DNA from: Trichopria drosophilae
Taxonomy: Eukaryota > Arthropoda > Insecta > Hymenoptera > Diapriidae
Assembly: GCA_030407085.1 (NCBI GenBank)
Contig: CM059584.1
Coordinates: 101,679,001-101,743,000 of the forward strand
Direction: 5' to 3'
Length of the DNA: 64,000 nucleotides
Of this stretch, positions 31,624 through 43,300 are shown one piece after another (position 1 is the first letter of the stretch; every line of letters starts with the position of its first letter). The notes beneath the pieces were generated by a model. The model saw only the letters and a program-made list of their open reading frames with translations. It did not search any database and was not told the origin of the DNA. The position numbers and the translations under genes are program-made.

Positions 31624-32280
31624 CCCATTAACGCCGAAAAAGCCTGAAATCATATCGGTACTTCGAAATGTCAGATGCAGAAAAAATTCTTGTAAAATCT
31701 GTGAATACCGTTTTATTATTTTTTTGGGTACGTTCTACAAGATGCCGCGTTTGGATTTCATTTTTGTTGACACACAAAACCAATATGGCGGCAGTATTGC
31801 AAAAAAGTACGGAAAAATCAATAATTTTTTTTTAAGCAATATTTTTGTATGAAAACGTAATTTTGATACTGAATAAAGTGGCATAAACTGTTGAAATGGG
31901 TGAGGGTCGAAAAACCAACAAAAATCCGACACCTAAAAGAATAGACAAATGGACAGGCAGACTATCATTTTTTAAAGTGTTGGTTTTTTGACTGTCGGCT
32001 TTTCGATTGTCGGTTTTTTGACCTGACGGCTTTTAGATTTGTAGATTTGTTGACCCGCACCCGTTGAAATTAAAAATTGTGCAGTATATTCTAGTGAAAA
32101 TTCAATATGGCGCCTTGAAAATTGAGGATATTATAAAAAAAAATTTTCAATTTTCAAGTATGATGAATTAAACGTTATCACTTCAACTAAACTTGACGAA
32201 ACTTGGTATGTAGGGGTTTTTGAGGTCTCTTATTACGATTCCGCCCATGATTTTTCAAAAAGTTTATTTTAGTACTCAGG
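31624..32280. mobile_element. partial piggyBac-like repeat (CCCATTAACGCCGAAAA end)
   Basis: TTAA (31620-31623) followed by CCCATTAACGCCG resembles the start of the element at 407. Downstream are 'aaccaatatggcgg', 'aaaattcaatatggcgcc' and 'ggggtttttgaggtctcttattacgattc' cores of the same repeat class. The right end was not identified, so the boundary is approximate. A hAT-like element is nested inside. Confidence 0.45.
31898..32062. mobile_element. hAT-like foldback element with perfect 8-bp duplication
   Basis: The 165-bp element begins GGGTGAGGGTCGAAAAACC and ends TTGACCCGCACCC. It is flanked on both sides by GTTGAAAT (31890-31897 and 32063-32070), an 8-bp target duplication as produced by hAT transposases. 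The interior repeats 'gactgtcggcttttcgattg', 'tcggttttttgacctgacgg' style units. A second copy is at 50687-50905. Confidence 0.75.
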
Positions 32281-32530
32281 AATATTAAAAGCTGTAGTTT
32301 AATAATCCAGCTGCGTCATATTTGAGGTTATAAACTATGCAGCGTATTTAAGTTTTCTGTGTTTTAATATTTTAAAATTGGACCGTTAACAAGCTTTTTC
32401 TCTCTATGTACTTCAATCGATATAAAAATATAATAAAAGGTCATATTCGTCGATCGCAGAGCGATTCCGCTAGAAAGATAAACACAGCACGTTTAATCAA
32501 CTAGCCAGAATGACGAATTACATTACAAGC

Positions 32531-32887
32531 CCTAAGAAACCTGGCAGAGCATATATGGCAGAATCGAACCAAACTAAGACCAACAATTTTTGCTCCTATA
32601 TTCAAAGGTTTTGCTAGCTTGTATAAAAGATAGCAGAATAAAGCTAAAATAGGGGGAAATAAACATACTATCAAAAAACAAGGGTCCAGCTAATTGTTGC
32701 TCATTTGTTGCTGAAAGATTACCTAAATAATATAGAGTCTCGATCAATCGTCTCAGATATTTAAAAAAAAGTAAGTAGGTTCCTTCAGTTTGTATAAAAG
32801 CAGAGAGTACAATACCAACTACTGAACAACAATTGTTGGTCCTAATTTGGTTCGATTCTACTATAGATGCTCTACCAGCTTTTAGGA
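32531..32887. mobile_element. foldback element (about 357 bp)
   Basis: The left arm 'gcagagcatatatggcagaatc' and then 'gaaccaaactaagaccaaca' is mirrored by 'tgttggtcctaatttggttc', 'gattctactatagatgctct' and 'accagcttttagg'. Inner arms share 'tgtataaaag'. It sits directly upstream of the LINE fragment. Exact ends and target duplication are uncertain. Confidence 0.6.
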
Positions 32888-33345
32888 TCTATCATTAGTA
32901 ACCATTTCAACATAAATAAAGATACAGCACTGCTCCTGCTTCAAATTGAAAACGCATTTGACACAATTTTCCACAAAACTCAATCAATACCAATTTCCAC
33001 TTTATGTATATACTAAAAAAAATCAGTTTACTTGAGAGATAGGCAGATCAAAGAACAGCTTAATAACAAAAATTAAAACTACTAAGCCGTAGCTGCAGAA
33101 GTACCACCAGGATCAATTCTAGGACCAAAAAGGTACCACAGGCCCTTTTCCTGTATTGTATCAATGATATTCCAACAGATAATAACACTCAGATAGCTTT
33201 GTTTGTTAACGGCACAGCCTTGTTTGCAGCATACTGGCAAAAATCCCAAGCCATCAAATATTCGCAAAACCATATCGATCAATTCTTAGAATATTTTGAA
33301 CAGTGTACAATAAAACTCAATGGGATTGATATACCTTAGCCAAAA
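32888..33345 (+). pseudogene. Jockey-type LINE reverse transcriptase fragment
   Basis: Translated plus-strand pieces match a non-LTR reverse transcriptase in order: ISNHFNINKDTALLLLQIENAF with DTIFHKT (motif A region), AEVPPGSILGP (the conserved GVPQGSILGP box), YCINDIPTDNNTQIALFV with NGTALFAAYW (motif C region), then HIDQFLEYFEQCTIKLNG. Known Jockey-clade enzymes have LD-I-KAFD and FADD at the catalytic sites; here these read LQIENAFD and FVNG, so both catalytic Asp positions are damaged. Stops and frame changes separate the pieces. Weak similarity may continue to about 33640 (NKSKLCTLNKSIKLL). It is a dead, truncated insertion. Confidence 0.8.
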
Positions 33346-33365
33346 AATGCGAAATGCCAGGAAAT

Positions 33366-33459
33366 ATACCCGAGTAGAAATTTATTCAGGCCCTGATCAG
33401 GGTGTAACGTTTTTGGTCAGGCCCTGATTTAGGGCCCTAATAAATTTCTACTAGGGTAT
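33366..33459. mobile_element. 94-bp palindromic MITE
   Basis: The ends ATACCCGAGTAGAAATTTAT and the mirror AATAAATTTCTACTAGGGTAT enclose 'aggccctgatcaggg' and 'ccctgatttagggccc'. It is inserted in or next to the LINE fragment. Confidence 0.75.
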
Positions 33460-33799
33460 CTAGACTATAAATTAAATTAGCATATTTCTGTAAGAAAACA
33501 CATGCCGTTGTAAACTTATTATACCAACTGCTTTGCCAACAAAAGTAAACTGTGTACTTTAAATAAATCTATCAAACTTTTATCCAACTGCTTATTTTAT
33601 TGACTTTTGTGCCTTCTGAAAAAGTAATACACGCTTTCAAAACTTCAATTAGTTCAAGCTACTTTAAAAAGAATGCTGAAACCTTAAAGGACTTTTTAAA
33701 ATATTTTACATCAACATGAAACGAAAGTTATCGATTTAATGGAAGTGCCGTTATAATATTTCCAATTCCACTATGAAATTGTTATTCAAGTGTCGTAAA

Positions 33800-35199
33800 T
33801 AACGAACCGCGAACAAATAACGTAGTCGAAGGATTTTTCAATAAGACTTGGAAAAGCACATGAGCGACTGAGAAAATTTGCAGGAGTCGATGGTTCCTCA
33901 GGAACTACAGCTTGTACATGGTGTAAGTGGTTTGTAGCTTAAGTTTATTATTAACACTAAAGGGTTTTTTCCTACTTTTCTCCCTAGAAATGAAATATAT
34001 TTAACATCTTAGATTTACAATAGAAACCAGAAAAAAAGGTTTTAAGTACCTAAGAGCAAACTTTGTATAAACATTGTATCATTGTTAAAGAAATCTTTGC
34101 AAAATGCAAAGGTTGTTAATTTGTCGACTGTTATTTTGGCCGAAACGTGTATTTCTTACACAATGTGCATTTGTTTATTTAAATATTACCACTAGAGGGG
34201 AACTAAATTTTTGATATTAAAATAGGATTTTATATCTTACATATTCTGCAGATAAAATACAATTTAGTTCATGCTAATATCACACCTTTGGTCCATTATT
34301 TTAACTTTTTTCCATTTTCGGTGGCTGAAATCGACAGCGTGATCTTATAATTGTTATTGTTCATTGGTTTGTCATATTGACCGAAAAAAGCGAGAATTTA
34401 CATGCATTTGATTGTACGATCAACATAATACTGGTAACCATGGAGACTCACGAAAAATATGCAGCACAAAAATTTTACTTCGTCCACATCGTTTTTTCTG
34501 AGTAACACTAAAAGAGCAAATAAGAGCCAAATCTGCCCTTAAAAAAAGTCACTTTGACATTAGTATGACTTTCAGCTTCACTTTAGCGACCTTCGATATG
34601 GAGGTTACATTTCATTACAATACCATTTCATCGTATAGAAAGTTTCTAAAGTTCAAAAAACTGCTTTAATGACTAGCTGATGGTCATTCTAGAAAATTAT
34701 TAACTTCGCAACTTAAAATCCCTGTTCTTTTCGAATTCGGTGTCAATTTTAAAAAAATTACTTTGACCTATAAATAACTATGAAAATTGACTAAAAAGTC
34801 AAAATAACTTTTATTTGAACACCTCGTTTCTAAATCCATGACTTTATGAGATGTTTGATGATTAAAATAAAAATTTCCCCATAATAAAGGTTGCATCACA
34901 AAATTGATACTAGAGCTGTAAGAAATGGTCTTACTTTATTAATAATTAATTTTGTCGACGAAAAGAAACATGGGTAGTTTACACAAAATAATCAACGCAA
35001 TATTTTGGCACATCTGCCGATTGGATGGATATAGATTTTCTGGAATACATTCTACGACATAGTGCGTTCAAGAACGAAAACAATTTCCATCATAAAGCCC
35101 TTCCTACTCGTGTAGGTTGTTGACACAGAAGGAAGGAAAATTAAAAATAAGATTTCTTTCTGGAAACGGGACCCAAACCCATGCTGCGCAGTTTGTATA
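33800..35199. other. intergenic DNA without supported features
   Basis: AT-rich DNA. No gene or repeat boundary recognised. Confidence 0.4.
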
Positions 35200-35608
35200 C
35201 AAAGTATATTCTATATATAAGTTATCTGAGGCGGGGATCATTTTTGGTATAGTGGGTGCCACGATTCAGATAGTACATAATTTTTACTAAGGGCCGCCTT
35301 GTGTTACGTATACTATATGTCCTACTCTTCCGGAACACATGGATCTTTCAGGGGCCAACTATGTCATGTAATCGGCCATGACGAAGACCCTTGAAGGAAC
35401 TCCCATTCCACGCGCCTGTGCGTCGAAGATCTTCGGCGCCGTTGGTCATAAGAGGGGCTGGACGATTTACTAAGTCACCAGCATTTAAATTCTCCGTTAG
35501 TAGCGTACGAGCTTCGCCATCGCACGTCTCGATCCTTCGGTTTGTTCACCGATTGTGCTGTGAAATATCGAAAACAAGCGACGCCAAAACCGCGCGACGC
35601 GTTCTATA
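35200..35608 (+). promoter_or_regulatory. candidate promoter and non-coding first exon of gene B
   Basis: This block is clearly richer in G+C and CpG than its surroundings, especially 35385-35608 (cgcgcctgtgcgtcg, ggcgccg, cgcgcgacgcg). It ends at a strong donor GTGAGT (35609). Gene B needs a 5' exon, because its first coding exon at 56846 starts with an acceptor and only 10 nt of leader before the ATG. This is the best upstream candidate, about 21 kb away. A 72-codon plus-strand frame covers the block but starts at TTG and runs through the donor, so I treat it as non-coding. The link to gene B is inferred. Confidence 0.4.
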
Positions 35609-35610
35609 GT

Positions 35611-38600
35611 GAGTAGTTTTCATTTTTTGTATTTTCAAGTTGTGTTGGTGTTATACTAATTTTTTGTGTTCAAAAATTCATTTTTAAAAGTGGTTAACCG
35701 TGGGTAAAAATGCATGAATTTATTAAATAATATTTAGGGCTCTGGAATATTGGAGAACGACTGAGAAAAGAAGTAGAGGTGGATTTCAGTTCAGTAGTTT
35801 TGAACCGAGTGATGTTTTTATAGAATTTATTTTCGTAAAACAATCTGTATTAGAACTATTAACAATACTTAACTAATTTTGAAATGTGTACATAATATCA
35901 ACGCCATAAACGTTCTCCAAAATGTTCTCCACTGTTCGAAGTATATAAGTTTGAAGTAAATGCCCAAAAACATTAAAATTGTTTGCTCAGTGAATGGTAA
36001 ATGGCGACCATGATGGTTTTTAATAGTTTACATAGTTTATTGAAGATTAATATTAATATTTTACCTGCCGTTCCTAATAATTCACTGTCACACCTAAACT
36101 GAAAGTGTGTTTATTTTTATGTGTTTTTTTTTCAATACTGTTTAATCAAAGGGTAAATATTAATTGTGTATGTCATAATAATTATGATGAAAAAATTATC
36201 GTAAACATTTTTTGTTATTTTTAAAACTTAACAAACTATCGCTGAAATATGGAGGCATTCGATTATTATGATGCATTCGAAAATTACATGGTGAATCATA
36301 TTCAGAATCAAGTTGCGTTGGTTATTTCATGTTTATAGTTAGAATTATCTATACGGATATTTGTATTCAATTAATAACGCCGCCGTATTGTTCAATTTTA
36401 TATATAAATAATATATGAACCTTTTAGTGAAAACATTTGCCTGATTACTTAAATCAATATTATATTTGTAAAATTCCGGTGAACATTTTTATTGTTGTTT
36501 TGTATTCAAAATAACGCTCATTAAATATAATTGCTAAATGCTACTTGCAATAACAAAATGACAAGACAATTAAACAAAGTCATCCGTGCTCTAGCCTTTT
36601 TTATTTACTACTTCGTTCATACTAAGGATGTAGAGTTTATAAAGTCCAATTTCGAAGATTCTGTTCATTACAATAAATCGGAATTTAAAGCTAGAATCAA
36701 TCATGAAAATTTGTTAATCATATTAAGAAGGTGAGAAAATTGTTTAAGCAGAATCGGCAACAGTTTACTAGACCACTAAATAGCATTTTACAAATAAACA
36801 CGACAATATAAACATCCCTAACTGTTTGGTTATTATATCTACTGTAATCAATGGATAACATCAGTTAGTAACACAGTATGAAATATATTTCATAATCCTG
36901 ACCTAATATGTAATCAAGGTAGAGTTAATTACATTAAACAAAGGTGTATAATTAGTAGCATCATCTGAATTCGTAACGTATTAATAGACTTACTTTCAAA
37001 AAATAGGGACATTTCCACATTTTTAACTTTTACGACTTCAAAATTGTATACAACCACAACAAGTGTTTCGGAAATATCGGACAAAAGTATCTCACACTAT
37101 CTAATTATAGTAATTGGTAATTTTAATATTTTTGTTTACTTTTTTGTTTTATACTGATGTCATTACCGATTTGACCTAATTCGAATTGTTTACTTACATA
37201 AATTGTTTGGTAGAAATAATAAAAAACGATAATAATGCAAACGCAGTTTTAATTGACTTACGACTTCATGTTTGGATGTATATAAATTGTTTTGTTTTTA
37301 TTTTATTTAGAAATCAAATTAATGTCCCATTTCCCTAGCATTTTTTATCAATCCGATTTTATGAATGTTAAATTCCTACTGAATGTCTAAGAACCGCATC
37401 GGTATCAAATTAACACCGATTTTACTTGCATTAATGAAATATTCTAATCAATTTTATTGAAATAAGTAAACCTGTAAGGTGCTTTCAACAACTCCCTAAT
37501 TGTAGGTTAAAAAGTACCAATTTAAAACTGGAAACTGCACTGCGACTTTTATGAGTTGTCACTATTACTAATACAAAGTGAAAAAAAACTCAGCTTAATA
37601 GTCAATACAAATTTTTTTGAAATAGTGAAATTTTGTAGATACACAATGGGTTTACTCTCTGCTAGATAAACACTAATTGATAGTAAAATGTTCGATTTAC
37701 ATTAGGCACTTTTAAAATAATTTTATTCTACAAAAACGAGAAAAATGTTTTTGTTAATATAAAACATTATGAAAGTTTTTTCTATCGTAAATTTGTTTTC
37801 CATTCCGCCACCTTCATTGAAGTTAATTTAGAAATTCATTAATGTTTACTATAACTATATTATTGTAATTTTTAAAAATGTTTACTATTTGCAAAAGTTG
37901 AATAAATGAATGTGCTATCTGGCAGCCCTTGTAAAAATATAAATAAGATATGCAAACATAATATTGAAATTGAACCGCGGCATGAAGAAATGAAATAGTT
38001 CGAAGTACTCACTAAATAGTAGGTTAAGACACAGCCGTCATTTCCATTAATGTTACTATCTAAATAGTGACCTCTTAACTAAACCTATACTATTTACATA
38101 GTAAAACTACACAGAGAGAAAAAAGTTGATGGGATAATGAAGAAATAGTAGAAACGATTTTAACATAATAGTAGAATACAACATGGAAGGTTATAGTTGA
38201 TATTAGAGGTTATGTTTGAATGATTTAAATACCGGAAAATAAAAAACTAGAACAATTTGATTGTTTTTTATTATGGAAATAGTTTATTCAACTACTTTTA
38301 GTATTAAAGCGTTTTACTATTATAAAATGATTCCATTAACTATCTTCATTCTCTATGTGTAGTTGGACCAGAGTCTACTATTTAGGTAGTAAAAGCAACT
38401 ATTTCTTTTTTCCGTGTGGATCATTTTTATGATACATATTTTGTATAAAGTAATACATCTCGTACTAAATCAATGTACAATTTATGAAATTTTCTTATAG
38501 AAAAAAAAAAACCTACAAATACATATTAAAACGAGTATTTTGAAATGAAACATTTTCTAATAAAAAATATGCACGACTAAAAAGAAAATTCTTCAGATAT

Positions 38601-39720
38601 AAATTATCTATTGCGTTTCAGATAATCTCATCTTTTTTATTACGACTCACGTCGCAAAAATGATAATATTATAATTGTTTATGACGAATTCATGAGGTCA
38701 TTATTTAGATTAGAAATATGAATCAAACTTTTACAAGAAGATTTAGTGAGAATGCAATCTCTTGAAATAAAATTATGTCACTCATTAAATGCAAAGATTT
38801 GTTTTACCGATAAACAATTGTACATTAATCCGTTATCAACTATAATTATCCCAACATCCTTTTTGAGCATAAGTTGTACAAAAATTTATACAAATATGAA
38901 AATATTTTCCCTTCAAAATTATTTATTTTTTATATACTTTCAAACAATATTGTTTAAATTATTGATGACAGATTAGTACAGATTTAGAAATGTGTGAATA
39001 TAATTTCAAACACGTAAAGGTACTCAATTTCTACTACAAAAACATATTTGTCAAATTCAACATAATAGTAATGATATTTCCATATGATTCTCAATGAATG
39101 ACTTCCTTTACTCGTCATTCATTCATGTGATCTGTGTTGAATGCGTGAAATTCATATCTCGCTTTGCATTGAAGGCATTTACATATATAGTATAAGTATC
39201 TCGCACTTGTTGCATGTAGTAAACAGGGAAAACAACTTCGAAACGCAAGGCATTCCTTAAATAGAGATGTGTTTGGATTTTCATTACAATGTATTGTAAT
39301 ATAGAATGAAACGATTTACACAAAATTTGGTAATGCGATTTAAATTAACTATGTACAATAAGATTTCGATTATTTCAATATGTGTCACAAATAGGTACTA
39401 ATTAAATTTACTTGCACATAAAATATACTTATAAATAAGGAATTATATTTAATTTTCTATAATATCAATTATGTAAATATTGAAAATCACTACTTCTTTT
39501 CATGTCTGAAAGTAATATGTTTATTATTCAATAATCTAAATAATATTTAATAACATTTCCAATAATTTAATTTTAACTACTAATGCCATTGTTCAAGGAA
39601 AAAAGTATTATTGTTCTTGCCAAATTCAAACCTGAAAAGTAATTTGTTAAACAACTGTTATTAATGACACAAACTTTCTTCTTATCGCCAGTTAAGAATT
39701 ATTTAAAAATGAATGGATGT
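35611..39720. other. probable intron 1 of gene B, left part
   Basis: Low-complexity AT-rich sequence with one weak foldback (38110-38419). No exons or RNA genes were recognised. Frames at 36531, 38746 and 39123 are isolated and lack features. Confidence 0.35.
38110..38419. mobile_element. possible MITE with ACAGAGAGAAAAAAG-like ends
   Basis: The left end 'acacagagagaaaaaagttg' and right end 'caactatttcttttttccgtgtg' are imperfectly inverted. The interior repeats 'atagtag' and 'actatt' motifs. Similar 'aaatagtaggctatacc' and 'gaggtcactatatagatagt' text occurs at about 54300-54360 and at 38060-38105. No target duplication is clear. Confidence 0.4.
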
Positions 39721-39725
39721 TTTAA

Positions 39726-40356
39726 GGGGATACTGCGATGACTTTTTCAGCTCTATGAAACACACTTTTTACAAATTTGAAAAAATTATTTCTTCAGTCA
39801 TTTTTGACGTGGAATTCTGTGGTGCTAGAATAAAAAGTGTACAAAATTGTCTTGAATCACACAAAAAAAAATTTGTTCGAATTGTGTTTTTAAATTCACT
39901 ATACATTGTTTTAATTTTCAATTTAAGTTAGAAAAATTCAGTAGAATTTTTTCGCGTTAAATAATATATGACTAACAAAAATTGTATCTGTAGTAGTTTT
40001 TGACGAAGAATTTAGTGGCGCTAGAATGAAAAATGCAAAAATTTGTTTTTATGCATAAACAAAATTTGTTCGAATAAGGAATTAAAATTTTTTTTTTTGA
40101 TCTATCGATAGTTATTTAGAAAGTGTGTTTTTTATTGACCCTAATTTTTTTGAATTTTTTAAATTAATTTAGAAAAATGTAGTAGCATTTTTTCGAAAAT
40201 GCATTTTTTTGCGCTAAATTTATGGGCCAACAATATTTTTTCCAGTTTTAATTTTTGTACCACTGTATTCCTCGTAAAAAATTACTAAAAAAATAATTTT
40301 TTCTAATTTGTTAAAGGTGTATTTCACAGATCTGAAAATGTCGTCGCAGTCTCCCC
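39726..40356. mobile_element. TTAA-flanked foldback MITE (631 bp)
   Basis: TTAA lies on both sides (39722-39725 and 40357-40360). Ends are GGGGATACTGCGATGACTTT and the mirror AATGTCGTCGCAGTCTCCCC. The interior contains a direct repeat: 'tcatttttgacgtggaattc' then 'tgtggtgctagaa' at about 39798, and 'tagtttttgacgaagaattt' then 'agtggcgctagaa' at about 39994. The frame at 39713-39931 reads through the left end and is not a gene. Confidence 0.75.
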
Positions 40357-40360
40357 TTAA

Positions 40361-43300
40361 CGGCTCATTTTTTGTTTACAGAAAAATCTCGACCTTACGA
40401 TTTTTGCAAATTTCTGAAGTTAAAGCCGATCATCTCCATTTATATAACAAAAAATTACTAATTGTCGGCCAAGTGATACCTTTTTAAAGAAACAAGAAAG
40501 CGATTTCTATAATGCCATAAATACTCAGTTTTTTACTGTGACCAAAAAATTAAAAACAAATACAAATTTTAAATTTTTTGCTCTCATCTTGCATAAATTA
40601 TTGAAACAGTATTAGACGAAAAAGAACATTTTTCTGGGGAAGATACTAGTTTCATCGATTTTTGGATAATCTTTCTGATAAAATGATTTATTTAATTAAA
40701 ATTAATATTTAAAAGAAAATAAATTTTTGGTCCATTTTTTGTTATTTGTTATTTTTTAGTCTATTTTGTTATTGACTTCGTCATATTTTCAAATTAAAAG
40801 TAATATTTTACTAACTTTTTTGCAAAGCACACACTTTTTAGACACCTACATCCTTTTTTCATGAAGTAAATTTTTTTTTGTTTGAAAATGGTTTGACACA
40901 TTTTGAAAGCACTTTTTACAGTCCTTTGGAAAGAGGCTTATAGTTCTATTATGGCGTGTTTTCTTGCTTTATTGGTCTATTATTAAGTTTATAAATTTCA
41001 GGCACGTTAAATAAATGCCAAAAACGCTACACTGGAAAGATTAAAGTAAAATTGACGATGTGAGACTTTTTCGCTGTTTTGTCGTATTTTAGCTTTCGAA
41101 AGTACGAATTTCATGCATAGGTCTAATAAATGATATACTATGTATACATTTTGAGTATATGTATCCACTCTGATGATTTTAAAAGCATAAAAATAACCTG
41201 CAAATGGGAAAAATACATAGTGACACGAAATGTAAAAGTTTCTGAGATTTATCCATATCGCTGATTGAAACTTCGTGTTTTTTACTGATTTAACAGTTTT
41301 GTAAGTTATGGGCATCGAAAATTTAAAAGATCAACTCAAAAGCATCTGAAATAATGAAACTGTTGTGAAATCTTCTAAAAATGTAGGTTAGTTGAACCAA
41401 AATGAAACAATTTTTTCAATTTTTGTCCATAGCTCAATTAAACGTCACATAAATTAAACAATTACATATTGCTACAGGCAAACATATGAGTTAATTATTT
41501 TATTATTAACATTTGAATAACTTTCCTTCCTCTTTACATCGAAACATCGGGAAACGAGTGTAGGTACATATCAAAATATATTGCATATCTATACCAATTA
41601 CCGTATTAGGCTATGGGCATTTTATTGACGACGCTTTAAACAAACCTCGCATTGTTCCTCCTGCATATGCTGCCATAATAGCACCACACCTTGGCTTGCC
41701 ACACCCAATATTCGACGTATAATAAGAATATTATTGTCACGTGGGGCAACAACAAATTTTTGCATCATTTTTATTGTTGTTCCGTGTCGTTTTTCATTGC
41801 AACGAGCTTCTGTTTTCTGGATTGTAATATATCACGTGCTAAAATCGAGGGCGTATACCCTGATGCTATTAAAAAGAGGCACTAACATCATCTAATGATA
41901 AAACATGGTTTGCGTGCACCATCCCATTGCCCGAGAAAAGCTATTTTATTTCTGCATTTCACAGTTAGTATGAAATGTGTATAACGTTGTCGCATAATAC
42001 AATAAAAAAAGTTAACTTTCAATTACGTGCGAACATTTTAATTATAATTGTCACATATTAGTTGCAAATAAATGAATTAGCAGAAATTTAATTCACTTAA
42101 AAATAACGAGACGTAGTTTTTCAATCTGTAGACTAAGAAATCGATAGGACATTACTCTCAAGATAAGATTCACCCTTTTTAAATGAGTAATTGCTTATAG
42201 ATATCAATGTTTCAATGAGTATGATTTGCCGTTATAATGGTATGGATACAAAGACAGAAAATATTTAGTAAATAATATCATTTTACAAAATTATAGTACG
42301 GTTTTGCAAAAATAGTTAAATTTTCTATTTCTGCAGTAAACGAGATAATAATATTTTTCCGTTTACTATTTTCCAATCCTTAAAGATGCAGCAGAGTACA
42401 TAACCTCAAATCTACGGACGTTTTACAGTTAAGTATTCACTTTAAATAATGATAAGTTTTCTTTATTGACAAAGATAGAGGGTTACGAAGAGTCATCATG
42501 TTCTGGATAGTGAAATAGATGCAATAATATTAAATAAGAAAATTATTTCTTGTCATAGTAAAAATATTTGTTGCATAGTCTATTTTACATTATTCTCAAT
42601 TGTGAAATTAACGTACAGTCAATAACCACTTTTGATGTTGTTAATTATACTATTATTATATATGTTAGAAACTAATTTTATCGGTCCATTAACAGTTTCT
42701 TTTCTCTTTGTAGACTGAATGGAATAGAATTATAGACTTCAAATAAAATTTCCTATGAAAGTGTTTTAAACTATGATTCGTTCCATAATAGTTTCATCTA
42801 TATCCAGACTTATCAATAGCTTTCTTTAAAATACTTTCACCCCCCATTTTAGATAGTATATTATGTAACAAGGGCGCAATTACCGATCTTCGACAATTTC
42901 ACTGTAGGGCGCGAAATCAAGTTCTACTCCCGGAGTGTTAAAAACTTCTTTATCCAGAAGTATGAATATATTGTGTATCTCATAGTTGACTTTTTTGAAA
43001 AATCTGAAGAAAATTCCATTCAGGTATTCAAACAATAATTTGACATATTGAAAATATTTTAAAAAAGAGATTAATACTTTAATTGTTTTAATGGAAGTAT
43101 TTCATTTTTCTGGCTTTCAATTTGTTAAAATACTTTGAATTGTTATATAAACCGTTTATGGTATATTCTTAGATATTTCCTTTTTATGTCGGTCTTCTTA
43201 CTTATTAAAGTAAATACAAACTTGGACTATTTACTTTGAATAAAAACACTGTTATTACAAAGTTCATTCAAGTAATCAATGCAATTATTCTCTCTAAAAA

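Noticed and set aside
35391..35609. 72-codon frame in the CpG-rich block
   Set aside because: It starts at a non-ATG codon, has no recognisable domain, and is better explained as a G+C-rich untranslated exon.
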